A DNA stretch of 64,000 nt from Stomatobaculum sp. F0698 (lineage in GTDB: Bacteria; Bacillota; Clostridia; Lachnospirales; Lachnospiraceae), in NCBI RefSeq assembly GCF_030644385.1, contig NZ_CP130060.1, positions 1,674,001 through 1,738,000 on the forward strand, written 5' to 3'. The translations under genes and the position numbers were made by a program. Under the pieces are notes generated by a model. That model searched no databases. It worked only from the letters and a program-made list of their open reading frames with translations, and was not told where the DNA came from. Positions 37,314 through 46,680 of this stretch are shown here, piece by piece. Each line of letters opens with the position of its first letter. Positions within the stretch are counted from its first letter, which is position 1.

Positions 37314-38711
37314 TTAGTTTTCGTCAATACCTGACTTAACTAAAAGGGTAACGGCTTCGCAATGCATGGTTCTCGGAAAGTTATCGACCGGGCGAACGCG
37401 CGTTAACTCATAGCCGTTGGCGCGAAGGTATTTTATGTCCCGCGCGAGAGTCGCGGGGTTGCAACTCACATAGACAATGCGCTCGGGAGATAGTTCCGCC
37501 ATGGTGCGGAGTGCGGTCTCATCGCAGCCCTTACGCGGCGGGTCCACGGTAATCACATCAATCCGGGTGTCCGGATTTGCCTTCTGCCAAGCAGGCAGCA
37601 CTTCCTCGGCGGCGCCGGTAAAGAATTCCGCGTTTGCAATGCCGTTTCGCTTGGCATTTTCTTTTGCGTCCCGGATGGCGGCCGGCACAATTTCCACGCC
37701 GTATACCTTCTTTGCCTGCCGCGCCAAAAAGAGGGAGATGGTCCCGATGCCGCAGTATAAATCCCAGACAGTCTCGTTTCCGCTAAGCGCCGCAAACTCG
37801 AGCGCCGCGCCGTACATGGCCTCGGTCTGAACGGGATTCACCTGATAGAAGGAGTGCGGGGAGATACGGAAGCGAATATCGCCTATGCTGTCCTCGATAT
37901 AGCCCTTGCCGTAGAGGGTGCGCACCGTGTCGCCGAGTATCACATTGTCCCGACGGGTGTTGGTATTGAGGACCAGAGTCTCAAGTTTAGCATCCCCTCT
38001 GTCCGCTGCCTGAAGCTCCTTGAGCAGCGCCTCCCAATGCGGCAGTTCCTTGCCGTTTACAATGAGACAGAGCATATAGCCCTGAGTCGCACGGCTCTTC
38101 CGTATCAGGGCGCGGCGAATAAGCCCCCTGCCGCTCTCTTCGTCGTAGGGGGCAATCCGAAAGCGCTCCATCCAGGCGAGTATCACTTCCAGAATGCGCG
38201 CGTTTTCCGCGGCGCCGATATCGCAGTCAAGCCAGGGAATCACGCGGTGACTCCGGACAGCATAAAAGCCGGCAACGGGTCTTCCGTCCTCGCCGGCTGC
38301 AAAGGGCACCTGGGCCTTATTCCGATAGCGGGAGGGGTACCGCATTCCGACGATGGGTTCCATGACGGCATCCAGCCGTTCCGCCGGGACTTCACCGATG
38401 CGAAGCAGGTCTTCCCTTACTTGATTCGCCTTTAAGCGAAGCTCGGCCTCGTAGGAGAGCGCCTGCAGTTGGCAGCCGCCGCAGCGCTGCTCGACCGCAC
38501 AGCGCGGCGTGACACGCTCCGGCGAAGCTTGTAAAAGTGTTTTCACGCGCGCAAAGCCGTATTTCTTTTTGAGCTTCATCGCAAGGCAGCGCGCCGTGTC
38601 CCCGGGGAGGGCGCCCTTCACAAACCAGACAAAGCCGTCCGACTTGCCGATGCCGAGCCCCTCATCGGAGAGCCCCGTAATTTTTAGTTCAAACTCATCA
38701 TTCTTACGCAT
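37314..38711 (-). CDS. rlmD: 23S rRNA (uracil-C5)-methyltransferase, RlmD/RlmCD family
   Basis: Methylates uridines of 23S rRNA (U1939, in some Firmicutes also U747). It has 465 residues: an N-terminal TRAM-like beta domain (FELKITGLSDEGLGIGKSDG), the iron-sulphur cysteines CAVEQRCGGC, SAM-binding VWDLYCGIGTISLF, DPPRKGCDE, and the catalytic cysteine in VYVSCNPATLARD. ATG 38711 is preferred to a TTG eight codons earlier. It is the third gene of an operon with the HtrA-like gene and yhaM. Its 3' end (MHCEAVTLL) is the border of the mosaic island whose scars carry related HVETV ends. Confidence 0.93.
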   Translation of the reverse strand: MRKNDEFELKITGLSDEGLGIGKSDGFVWFVKGALPGDTARCLAMKLKKKYGFARVKTLLQASPERVTPRCAVEQRCGGCQLQALSYEAELRLKANQVREDLLRIGEVPAERLDAVMEPIVGMRYPSRYRNKAQVPFAAGEDGRPVAGFYAVRSHRVIPWLDCDIGAAENARILEVILAWMERFRIAPYDEESGRGLIRRALIRKSRATQGYMLCLIVNGKELPHWEALLKELQAADRGDAKLETLVLNTNTRRDNVILGDTVRTLYGKGYIEDSIGDIRFRISPHSFYQVNPVQTEAMYGAALEFAALSGNETVWDLYCGIGTISLFLARQAKKVYGVEIVPAAIRDAKENAKRNGIANAEFFTGAAEEVLPAWQKANPDTRIDVITVDPPRKGCDETALRTMAELSPERIVYVSCNPATLARDIKYLRANGYELTRVRPVDNFPRTMHCEAVTLLVKSGIDEN

Positions 38712-38752
38712 GCGGTCTTCTCTTTCTCTCTTCAAAGCGCATTCTTCCGCGC

Positions 38753-39706
38753 TTATACGCCGCTCTCGGAGGTCTTTCTCAGGTTGCTGTCCAGAAAACG
38801 GTTAAACCCGAGCCAGCCGTTATTTGCCCCGGCGGCATTCAGGAGTTCGATAAAGGTCTCCATCTTTGCGTCGGTATTGTCCGCAAGATTCAAGGCCATG
38901 GCCTCAATCAGCGCGGGCTTCTTCGGGGAGCCGAATTCAAACTCGCCGTGGTGCGCTACTATGCAGTGCCGAAGCTCTGTGGCGCGCTTCTCGGGGAAGT
39001 TCGGAATCTTTGCGATGGCCGCCGCAAGCATCTCACAGCCGATCACAATGTGACCGAGCAGCTGTCCCTCGTCGGTGTAGGCATTTTCCGGAAAAGCCGA
39101 GAGCTCGCGGGTCTTTCCGATGTCATGACAGAGCGCCGCAGTGATGAGGAGATCGCGGTTCAGAATGGGATAGGTCCCGCAGTAGTAGTCGCAGAGTCTC
39201 GCGACACTTAGGGTATGCTCCATGAGGCCGCCTATGAAGCCGTGGTGCACGGACTTGGCCGCTGAGCTAAGGCGAAAGCGCTTCACAAAGGCAGCATCGT
39301 CCACAAAAAAAACTTTTAAGAGCTGCTTGAGATAGGGATCGCGTATCGATTCGATGCAAGCCAAAAGCTCCTTGTACATCTCGTCGTTATTCCGCGCGGA
39401 GACCGGCATATAGTCGCCGGGATTATACTCGTCCTCGTTTGCGCGGCGGATGCGACTCACCTTGAGCTGCAACTTGTTGTTGTAGAGGATTACATCCGCA
39501 TCGACCGAGACATAGTCCAGTTCCTCGAAATCGCCGATACCGGGGTTGCCGGGTTCCCATATCTTTGCGTCCACCACGCCTGTCTTATCGCGAAGCTGAA
39601 GGCTCTCATACTCCTTTCCGCTCTTCGTCAAGTAGACTGCCTTCTGCTGGCAGAGGTAAACTTCCGAAATATGGGTGTTCTCCCGGAGCGTCTCGATATA
39701 TTTCAT
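38753..39706 (-). CDS. yhaM: 3'-5' exoribonuclease YhaM
   Basis: It has 317 residues: an N-terminal OB-fold nucleic-acid binding domain (SLQLRDKTGVVDAKIWEPG) and a C-terminal HD domain with HHGFIGGLMEHTLSVARLC, ALCHDIGKTREL, HIVIG and IVAHHGEFEFGSPK. It degrades RNA and single-stranded DNA from the 3' end and helps trim mRNA ends. AGAAAGGATATGAC precedes ATG 39706; it lies 23 bases after the HtrA-like gene. Confidence 0.93.
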   Translation of the reverse strand: MKYIETLRENTHISEVYLCQQKAVYLTKSGKEYESLQLRDKTGVVDAKIWEPGNPGIGDFEELDYVSVDADVILYNNKLQLKVSRIRRANEDEYNPGDYMPVSARNNDEMYKELLACIESIRDPYLKQLLKVFFVDDAAFVKRFRLSSAAKSVHHGFIGGLMEHTLSVARLCDYYCGTYPILNRDLLITAALCHDIGKTRELSAFPENAYTDEGQLLGHIVIGCEMLAAAIAKIPNFPEKRATELRHCIVAHHGEFEFGSPKKPALIEAMALNLADNTDAKMETFIELLNAAGANNGWLGFNRFLDSNLRKTSESGV

Positions 39707-39729
39707 GTCATATCCTTTCTGGTTTGCCT

Positions 39730-41040
39730 TTATCTGCCCGCAAGCGTCGCGGTGAGCGTAATGGTCTCATACTTCTCTCTGCCGTTACGCATGAGAGTGA
39801 GGCGCAGGGCCTCCCCCTTCGAAAGTTTCTCCATTGCGGATTCCAAATCCCGCATGTTCTGAATTTTTGTCTCGCCGAGCGAAATCAGGATATCCCCCGG
39901 CTGTACGCCCGCCGCATAGGCCGGTGCGTTCTGTTCGACGCGGGAGATGTAGACGCCCGCCGGCATGCCGAGATCCCGCTGTGCGCTTCCCACCTGCCTG
40001 CCGTAAATGCCGAGCAAGGCGGTCTCCTTCCCGTTCATCATGCGCTCGATCGCTGGTTTCAAATCCGAGAGCCCCATGACGGTCGCCGTGCTGTTCTCCC
40101 CCTTCTCCGAAAAGAGACCGGTGACCCAGCCGACCAGCTCGCCGTCCGCATTTAAGACCCAGCTACCCGAGTCCGCGTCCGCGCTCACATCCGGAAAATA
40201 GATGGTCGCATAGCCGTCCACGACGCTCACATTGGTCTGTACATTCGAGAGTATCCCGTACTTCACGGAATGTATCATCCCGAGCGGCGATCCCACAAAA
40301 AAAAGGAGTTCGCCCCGCTTTAAACGATAGGAGTTTCCGAAGGGGACCAAAGGAAGCTTCCCCCAACTCTCTCGATTTTCATCGGTAATCGGAACCGAGA
40401 GTACCGCGAGCCCATATACCTTGTCGCGCATTTTGACGCTTGCCGTCGCCTTGTCGCCGCGGGATAAGGTCACGGTCACGCTCTCCGTGCCCTCGACGGC
40501 CGCGCTCGTCGTGAGAAACAGGAGCTCGTTCTCTGTCTTTGCAACCGCAAGCCCCGCGTAATTTTCCGAACTCTCGAGCGCATTGTTAAACCAGTCCCGC
40601 TCTGCCTGCTCATGGGTCACCGAGACCACCGAGGCATCGGCGGTATCCGCGAGTTTCCGAAGTGTGCCCGCCATCTGGCGCAGGTCGCTGAGCTCATAGT
40701 TTCGGCTCTCCAGCACCTGCTCTACCTGCTCTCGGACATTTTTATTTTCGACCGCGGCACTCTCTTCCCCGCTGCCCTCCGTATGCTCAACGGGGGAGCT
40801 GATCTGCTCGTTGGTCTCGACCGCGCCCTCGCTCTCATCCCGCTCGATGCGCACGCTCTCTTTTCCGGGCGCATCCTTCCAGCGCTTCGCAAGTATGGGG
40901 CAGGCCGCACAGACGACCGCCGCCGCTCCGAGCGCAAAACTCGCACCGGCCACTGCCGCCTTGCCGGCTATCCCCATCATTTTTTTTCTTTTTTGTTTTT
41001 TTTCGGCGATATGCTGTGTGATAAACTCATCTTCCTGCAT
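39730..41040 (-). CDS. HtrA/DegP-like membrane protein with degenerate protease triad
   Basis: It has 436 residues. A basic N terminus and one membrane segment (AAVAGASFALGAAAVVCAAC) anchor it, with an acidic linker, a trypsin-like domain and a C-terminal PDZ domain (GVYISRVEQNAPAYAAGVQP, then GDILISLGETKI) outside the membrane. In the protease domain the His position (usually TNxHV) reads LTTSAAVEG, the Asp position (usually DLAVL) reads YGLAVL, and the Ser motif (GNSGGP) reads ADSGSWVL. At least His and Asp are missing, so it is probably a non-catalytic sensor or scaffold. GGAGGGAG precedes ATG 41040. Confidence 0.82.
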   Translation of the reverse strand: MQEDEFITQHIAEKKQKRKKMMGIAGKAAVAGASFALGAAAVVCAACPILAKRWKDAPGKESVRIERDESEGAVETNEQISSPVEHTEGSGEESAAVENKNVREQVEQVLESRNYELSDLRQMAGTLRKLADTADASVVSVTHEQAERDWFNNALESSENYAGLAVAKTENELLFLTTSAAVEGTESVTVTLSRGDKATASVKMRDKVYGLAVLSVPITDENRESWGKLPLVPFGNSYRLKRGELLFFVGSPLGMIHSVKYGILSNVQTNVSVVDGYATIYFPDVSADADSGSWVLNADGELVGWVTGLFSEKGENSTATVMGLSDLKPAIERMMNGKETALLGIYGRQVGSAQRDLGMPAGVYISRVEQNAPAYAAGVQPGDILISLGETKIQNMRDLESAMEKLSKGEALRLTLMRNGREKYETITLTATLAGR

Positions 41041-41118
41041 AAAGCTCCCTCCGCCGCTACTGTATTGACACTTAGTATACCATAAAAGCCGAGCATCCGA
41101 AACGCGCGCCGTAGTTTG

Positions 41119-41127
41119 TGCTATACT
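41119..41127 (+). promoter_or_regulatory. Extended -10 element upstream of mutS2
   Basis: TG-C-TATACT (41119-41127), about 95 bases before mutS2. The same TGTGCTATA(C/G)T form recurs before the first wall-binding protein gene and ybaK, so it is probably a favoured promoter type here. No clear -35 box. Confidence 0.5.
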
Positions 41128-41220
41128 GTATCAGGAGAAGTTTTCTCTCTTAAAACCAAAGCCGGAACCAAAGCAATACCTACTCTGCCGAACGGCGGAA
41201 GAAACGGATGAATCCAACGC

Positions 41221-43587
41221 ATGAACAGCAAAACCTTACATACTTTGGAATTTGATAAAATCATTGCCCTGCTTGAAGAAAGAGCCGTGAGCGCACCCGG
41301 AAAGGCACTCTGTCACGCCCTTGTACCCATGACCGATCTCCCGGAGATAGAGCGCGCCCAGGCGGAGACCGAGGCCGCCCTATCCCGCATTCGCATGAAG
41401 GGCGAACTGCGCCTCGCAGGGCTCCGCGATGTGAGCGCTTCGGTAAAGCGCCTCGATGTCGGCGGGACCTTAAGCACCGCGGAACTCTATGCGATAGGCT
41501 CTCTCCTCGACTTAAGCGAGAGAGCGCGGAACTACGGCGCCCACGAGGAGGAAGAGGAAAATCCGGATGCCCTGGAGTCTGCCTTTACGGCGCTCTCCCT
41601 ACTGCCCCGCGAAAACCGCGAATTAAAGCGCTGCATTCTCTCCGAGGATCTGGTCTCGGACCACGCAAGCCCCGAGCTTGCCCGCATCCGCCGCCAAATG
41701 AAAACCGCGGACGAGCGCATGCACAGCGCTCTCCAGGAGGAGATTAACCGCCACAAGAGCTATCTCATGGACACCATCGTGACCATGCGTAATGGAAGCT
41801 ACTGTCTCGCCGTAAAAAGCGAGTTTAAGACCAAGCTTCCCGGCGTGGTGCACGACCAGAGTTCCACCGGCTCCACGGTCTTCATTGAGCCCCTGGTTGC
41901 GGTGCGCTTAAACAATGAGTACCGCGAACTCACGCTCGCGGAGCAGCAGGAAATCGCAAAAATACTCGCCTCTCTCAGCGCCCTGCTCGCCCCGTTTACG
42001 GCAGAGCTACTCGCAAACCAAAAGATACTGGCAACGCTTGACTTTGTCTTTGCAAAAGCGCGGCTCGCCTCTTCGATGCAGGCCTCGAAGCCGCTCTTTA
42101 ACACCGAGCGCATTGTGGAAATCAAAGACGGACGCCACCCCTTAATTCCGAAGGACAAGGTGGTTCCGATTAGCATATGGCTCGGACAGGAATTCAGTCT
42201 CCTCATCATCACCGGCCCGAACACCGGCGGTAAGACTGTCTCGCTGAAGACGGTGGGACTCTTCACCCTGATGGGACAGGCGGGGCTCCACATTCCGGCC
42301 TTCCAGGGCAGCCGCCTCGCGGTGTTCCGCGACGTGTTTGCGGACATCGGCGACGAACAGAGCATAGAGCAGTCGCTCTCCACCTTCTCGGGGCACATGA
42401 AGAATGTGGTCGAGATTCTCGATGCGGCGGACGGCGATTCCCTCTGCCTCTTCGACGAGCTCGGCGCGGGCACGGACCCGACCGAGGGTGCGGCGCTCGC
42501 CATTGCGATTCTCTCGTTCTTAAAGAACATCGGCGCGCGCACGGTTGCGACCACACACTACAGCGAGCTCAAGGTCTACGCGCTCACCACGAAGGGCGTC
42601 GAAAACGCAAGCTGTGAATTCGATGTCGCGACTCTGCGCCCCACCTACCGGCTCTTAATCGGTATCCCGGGAAAGAGTAACGCCTTCGCGATTTCTCAAA
42701 AACTCGGGCTCCCGAATTACATCATTGAAGACGCAAAGAACCACATCGAGCAGAACGATGCGGCCTTTGAGGATCTCTTGACCCGCCTCGAGGCGGATCG
42801 CCGCACGATTGAGGCCGAGCGGAAGGAAATTCTCGCCTACCGCGCGGAAATCGAAGATTTGAAGGCGCGGCACGAAAAGGCGGATCAAAACCTCGACGAG
42901 CGCAAGGAGCGCATCCTCGAAAAGGCGCGCGCCGAAGCAGAGCGCATCTTATCGGAGGCAAAGGAGAGCGCCGACCAGAGCATACGCCGCATCAACCGCC
43001 TGAGTGCTGACTCCGGCTTGCTCCGCGAGCTCGAGAAAGAGAGAAGCGGTCTCCGCGACAAGTTAAAGTCGGTCGAAAAGACCGCGCCGAAGAAGAAGGC
43101 CGTAAAGGCGGCAAAGCCCGCGGTTCTCCACATCGGCGACTCGGTCCGCGTGCTCAGCATGGATCACGAGGCCATCGTCTCAACCCTGCCGGATAAGAAC
43201 AACCGCCTCTTTGTGCGCATGGGCGTGCTCCGCACCCAGGTCTCCGCGGACGATGTGGTCCTCATCGAAGAGGAGGCTGCTGTGTCCAAGGGCGCAAAGC
43301 AAAGCCGCAGCGGCGGCGCGCCGAGTTTCGGCAAGGCTTCCCACATCTCCCCCGAGATTAATCTGATCGGAAAGACGGTCGATGAGGCCCTCGGCGAACT
43401 CGACAAATACTTGGACGATGCCCTCCTCGCACACCTGAACTCGGTCCGCGTGATTCACGGGCGCGGCACCGGCGCACTGAAAAAAGGTCTGCTCGCCTGG
43501 CTCAAAAAGCAGCCCTATGTCAAGAAATGCGAGGATGCCCACTTTGACGACGGCGGCGAGGCTGTGACCGTGGTGACCTTCCGCTAA
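41221..43587 (+). CDS. mutS2: MutS2 / RqcU, Smr-domain ATPase
   Basis: It has 788 residues: MutS-like core and clamp, Walker A ITGPNTGGKTVSLKTVGL near residue 325, Walker B CLFDELGAGTDPTEG, a long coiled coil (residues ~515-620, ending near IRRINRLS), a KOW-like segment and a C-terminal Smr nuclease domain (INLIGKTVDEALGELDKYLD, VIHGRGTGALKKG). MutS2 senses collided ribosomes in Bacillus and suppresses recombination in other species. It lacks the mismatch-recognition domain of MutS1, as expected. It ends 19 bases before the response regulator gene. Confidence 0.95.
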   Translation: MNSKTLHTLEFDKIIALLEERAVSAPGKALCHALVPMTDLPEIERAQAETEAALSRIRMKGELRLAGLRDVSASVKRLDVGGTLSTAELYAIGSLLDLSERARNYGAHEEEEENPDALESAFTALSLLPRENRELKRCILSEDLVSDHASPELARIRRQMKTADERMHSALQEEINRHKSYLMDTIVTMRNGSYCLAVKSEFKTKLPGVVHDQSSTGSTVFIEPLVAVRLNNEYRELTLAEQQEIAKILASLSALLAPFTAELLANQKILATLDFVFAKARLASSMQASKPLFNTERIVEIKDGRHPLIPKDKVVPISIWLGQEFSLLIITGPNTGGKTVSLKTVGLFTLMGQAGLHIPAFQGSRLAVFRDVFADIGDEQSIEQSLSTFSGHMKNVVEILDAADGDSLCLFDELGAGTDPTEGAALAIAILSFLKNIGARTVATTHYSELKVYALTTKGVENASCEFDVATLRPTYRLLIGIPGKSNAFAISQKLGLPNYIIEDAKNHIEQNDAAFEDLLTRLEADRRTIEAERKEILAYRAEIEDLKARHEKADQNLDERKERILEKARAEAERILSEAKESADQSIRRINRLSADSGLLRELEKERSGLRDKLKSVEKTAPKKKAVKAAKPAVLHIGDSVRVLSMDHEAIVSTLPDKNNRLFVRMGVLRTQVSADDVVLIEEEAAVSKGAKQSRSGGAPSFGKASHISPEINLIGKTVDEALGELDKYLDDALLAHLNSVRVIHGRGTGALKKGLLAWLKKQPYVKKCEDAHFDDGGEAVTVVTFR

Positions 43588-43606
43588 TCCGCAGAAAGGA
43601 GTCCCT

Positions 43607-44311
43607 TTGGCAGGAAAACAGAAAATACTGATTGTCGACGACGACGATAACATCGCAGAGCTCATCTCCCTCTATTTGGAGAAGGAGTGTTATGAAACCC
43701 ACATCGCCGCGGACGGTGCAGAGGCCCTGACTCTCTTCCGCACCCTCGCGCCGGATCTCGTGCTGCTGGATCTCATGTTGCCCCATGTGGACGGCTATCA
43801 GGTGTGCCGCGAGATTCGAAAGAGTTCCCAGACGCCTGTCATCATGCTCTCCGCCAAGGGCGAGGTCTTTGACAAGGTACTGGGTCTTGAGCTCGGCGCC
43901 GATGACTATATCATAAAGCCCTTTGAACCGAAGGAACTCGTCGCTCGGGTTCGCGCCGTGCTGCGCCGCTACCGCCCGCAGGAGAGCACGCCGCCCGAGC
44001 GCGCGGAGACAGAGAGCGTGCGCTGTGAGGACCTGGAAATCAGCCTCACCAACTACGCGGTTCGCTACGAGGGCCGCGCCGTCGAGATGCCGCCGAAGGA
44101 GCTTGAGCTCCTCTTCTTCCTGGTATCCCACCCGAACCAGGTCTTTACGCGCGAACAGCTCCTGGATCACATCTGGGGCTATGAATACGCGGGCGATACG
44201 CGCACGGTCGACGTGCACATCAAGCGACTCCGCGAGAAATTAAAGGATAAGCCGAGCTGGTCCATCGCCACTGTCTGGGGTGTCGGCTATAAATTTGACC
44301 TGCGCGCATGA
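43607..44311 (+). CDS. Response regulator, OmpR/PhoB family
   Basis: It has 234 residues. The receiver domain has the acidic pair in ILIVDDDDN, phosphorylation Asp in LVLLDLMLPHVDG (near residue 54), VIMLSAKG and the lysine in DDYIIKPFEPKEL. The C-terminal winged helix includes EMPPKELELLFFLVSHPNQV and AGDTRTVDVHIKRLREKL. The start is TTG 43607 with GAAAGGAG upstream. It is coupled to the histidine kinase. Likely targets are the two downstream wall-protein genes, whose promoters carry direct repeats spaced for this family. Confidence 0.95.
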   Translation: MAGKQKILIVDDDDNIAELISLYLEKECYETHIAADGAEALTLFRTLAPDLVLLDLMLPHVDGYQVCREIRKSSQTPVIMLSAKGEVFDKVLGLELGADDYIIKPFEPKELVARVRAVLRRYRPQESTPPERAETESVRCEDLEISLTNYAVRYEGRAVEMPPKELELLFFLVSHPNQVFTREQLLDHIWGYEYAGDTRTVDVHIKRLREKLKDKPSWSIATVWGVGYKFDLRA

Positions 44312-45735
44312 TGAAGCGACTCAAGCGTTCCCTCTACCTCAAATTTCTGCTCGGCTACCTGCTCTTCGGTGTCGCGGGCTTTCTCGCCGTGTCTACGCTC
44401 TCCTCTCGGCTCACCGAAAACTATTTGATCAGGAGCCGTGCGCGGACGCTCTATGACGAGGCGAGCCTCATTGCCGCGGCCTATTCCGGTGTCTACGACG
44501 GCAAGTCCCTCCCGCTCCAGAGCGCCTACCCCCAGCTCGAGGCCGTCTCGACCTACCTGCGAGCGGAAATCTGGATCATGGACAGGGACGGCAACATTGT
44601 CCTGGACTCCGCGCACAGCTGGGACGGGCGCGTCATTCCGGACTTTGACCCGACCGCAACCGGCAGCCGCTCTTATATGGTCGGCTCTTACTTCGGTTCC
44701 TTCCCGCGCACCGTGCTCAGCGTCTCCGCGCCGATTGCCGGGAACTACCGAACCTACGGCTATGTCGTGATTCATCTCCTCATGGACCATGTGCAGGAAG
44801 ATGCCGCCAAGATTATGAATCTGGTCTATATCAGCTACGGCATCGTGTTTCTGCTCTCGCTGACCTTCCTGATTAACTTCAATGTGTTCGTGTATCGGCC
44901 GCTGACCGTCATCACCGAGGGCGCAAGGCAGTTCGCCGAGGGGAACTTAAACCACCGCATCCCGGTCGGCTCGGCAGACGAGATGGGCTATCTCGCGAGA
45001 ACCATGGACAGCATGGCGGAAAAGCTCTCCCGTCTCGAGGACGATGAGCGGCGCTTTATCGCAAACGTGTCCCATGACTTCCGCTCCCCCTTGACCTCGA
45101 TCAAAGGCTTCTCCGAGGCCATTTTGGACGGCACCATCCCGCCGGAACTGCAGGCAAAATACATGCGCCGCATCATCGCGGAAACCGAGCGCCTCGCGAA
45201 GCTCACCGAAAACATGCTGAGTCTCAATTCCCTCGGCATGGGGCAGACCCTCCACAAGACTGTCTTTAACCTGAACGAACTGGTGCGCTCCACCGCCGAG
45301 AGCTTTGAAATGCAGTGCAAGGCAAAGCGCATACACATCTCTCTCCTCTTTGCCGAGGAAGAGAGCCCGGTCTATGCCGATGCCTCCCGCATTCAGCAGG
45401 TGCTCTATAATCTCACCGACAACGCCATCAAGTTCTCGCCGGAGGACAGCGAGATCGAGATTGCCTGCAGTGAGCGGCGAAGCCGCATGGTGGTAACGGT
45501 GAGCGACAGCGGCATCGGTATTTCCGAAGCAGATTTGTCCCGCGTCTTTGACCGCTTCTTTAAGGGGGACCTGTCCCGCGGGCAGGACAAAATGGGCGCG
45601 GGACTCGGCCTCGCCATAGCCCGCGAGGTCATGCTCGCGCACGGCGAGAGCCTGGAAGCGCAGCGCCGCCCCGAAGGCGGCAGTCGTTTCTTCTTCACCC
45701 TCCCGAAAGCTGACGAAAAAAACCTACGTCACTGA
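44308..45735 (+). CDS. Sensor histidine kinase
   Basis: It has 475 residues: a membrane segment near residue 10-30, an extracytoplasmic sensor of ~130 residues (YLRAEIWIMDRDGNIVLDSA), a second segment (IVFLLSLTFLINFNVFVY), HAMP, and a HisKA domain with the phospho-accepting His in FIANVSHDFRSPLTSIKGF. The catalytic domain has N box NLTDNAIKFS, G1 VSDSGIGI, F box FDRFF and G2 GAGLGLAI. The start ATGATG overlaps the response regulator stop. The signal is unknown; the pairing with wall-binding proteins suggests envelope sensing. Confidence 0.95.
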   Translation: MMKRLKRSLYLKFLLGYLLFGVAGFLAVSTLSSRLTENYLIRSRARTLYDEASLIAAAYSGVYDGKSLPLQSAYPQLEAVSTYLRAEIWIMDRDGNIVLDSAHSWDGRVIPDFDPTATGSRSYMVGSYFGSFPRTVLSVSAPIAGNYRTYGYVVIHLLMDHVQEDAAKIMNLVYISYGIVFLLSLTFLINFNVFVYRPLTVITEGARQFAEGNLNHRIPVGSADEMGYLARTMDSMAEKLSRLEDDERRFIANVSHDFRSPLTSIKGFSEAILDGTIPPELQAKYMRRIIAETERLAKLTENMLSLNSLGMGQTLHKTVFNLNELVRSTAESFEMQCKAKRIHISLLFAEEESPVYADASRIQQVLYNLTDNAIKFSPEDSEIEIACSERRSRMVVTVSDSGIGISEADLSRVFDRFFKGDLSRGQDKMGAGLGLAIAREVMLAHGESLEAQRRPEGGSRFFFTLPKADEKNLRH

Positions 45736-45755
45736 CAGTGAATCGTCATTCTGTC

Positions 45756-45787
45756 GTAAGGATTTTGTAAGCTTGCTGTGCTATACT
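45756..45787 (+). promoter_or_regulatory. Promoter of wall-binding protein 1 with GTAAG direct repeat
   Basis: GTAAG at 45756-45760 and again at 45767-45771, 11 bases apart (one helical turn), end ten bases before TATACT (45782-45787, with extended TG). A direct repeat in place of a -35 box, one turn apart and ten bases from the -10, is the arrangement of PhoB/OmpR-activated promoters. The same element precedes the second gene. Confidence 0.65.
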
Positions 45788-45824
45788 ATTTACAGAAAAT
45801 ATTAAGATTTGGAGGTGTTTTACT

Positions 45825-46658
45825 ATGATGAAACGACTGAAGCGGGCCGGTGCCCTCTTTCTCTGCGTTGCAATGACTCTCTCTCAGAGCGTATTTGCAC
45901 ACGCGGCAACCGCAGAGGACGATCCGCAGGACTACTCGGTCAGCGATGTCAGCTTCGATGTCTCGAACGACCGCGTCTATGTCAACTGGTCGGTCGGCGA
46001 CAGCCGCACCAGCTATTCGGTACAGCTCTACAGCTCTTCCGACCTGAAGCCGAAGCACAAGCTCGGCACGGCGATGACTGCGGGCTACACGGCCGAGAAG
46101 GTGGATATCACGGACAGAGTCTTAAAGCGCGGCGCGGGTACCTACTACGCGCAGGTCACCGCAAAGAAGAAGGCAAAGGGCCAGACCCGCTTTGCGAGTG
46201 CGGTCGGCGGCGAAACCATCACTTCGGAAGATATTCAGATGATCAAGCAGAACCGCGGCTCCGTCGATGACACGAAGAATACCGCGGCGGGAAGCTCCGC
46301 TGCGAACACGAGCCCTGCTGCGCAGTACAATGCGGCACTGAACAATGCGGGACAGAACAACGGCGCACAGAACAACACTTCCGCTCCGGCTGCACCGAGC
46401 GGCCACTGGGAGACCCTCGGCAACGGCGGTTGGGCTTATGTCCTCCCGAGCGGCGAGAAGGCGACCGGCTGGTACGAAGTGAACGGCAAGTGGTACTACT
46501 CCGGCAGCGACGGCGCAATGTGGGCCAACGCTTGGATTAAGAGTGCCACCGAAGAGGGTGTCTACTACTATGTGGGCTATGACGGCGCAATGCTGGTCAG
46601 CACGCAGACGCCGGACGGCTACCTGGTCAACTACGACGGAAAATGGAAGGCCGCATAA
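45825..46658 (+). CDS. Secreted protein with cell-wall-binding repeats (first)
   Basis: It has 277 residues: a signal peptide (RAGALFLCVAMTLSQSVFAH then AATAE), a beta-sandwich-like domain (VSFDVSNDRVYVNWSVGD), an Asn/Ala/Ser-rich linker of about 50 residues, and C-terminal aromatic repeats (GNGGWAYVLPSGEKATGWYE, VNGKWYYSGSDGAMWANAWI) of the choline-binding/cell-wall-binding type. It probably attaches non-covalently to the wall. GGAGG lies nine bases before ATG 45825. Directly downstream of the two-component system and likely controlled by it. Confidence 0.88.
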   Translation: MMKRLKRAGALFLCVAMTLSQSVFAHAATAEDDPQDYSVSDVSFDVSNDRVYVNWSVGDSRTSYSVQLYSSSDLKPKHKLGTAMTAGYTAEKVDITDRVLKRGAGTYYAQVTAKKKAKGQTRFASAVGGETITSEDIQMIKQNRGSVDDTKNTAAGSSAANTSPAAQYNAALNNAGQNNGAQNNTSAPAAPSGHWETLGNGGWAYVLPSGEKATGWYEVNGKWYYSGSDGAMWANAWIKSATEEGVYYYVGYDGAMLVSTQTPDGYLVNYDGKWKAA

Positions 46659-46680
46659 GCGTTCTTAATTCTCACCAAAT

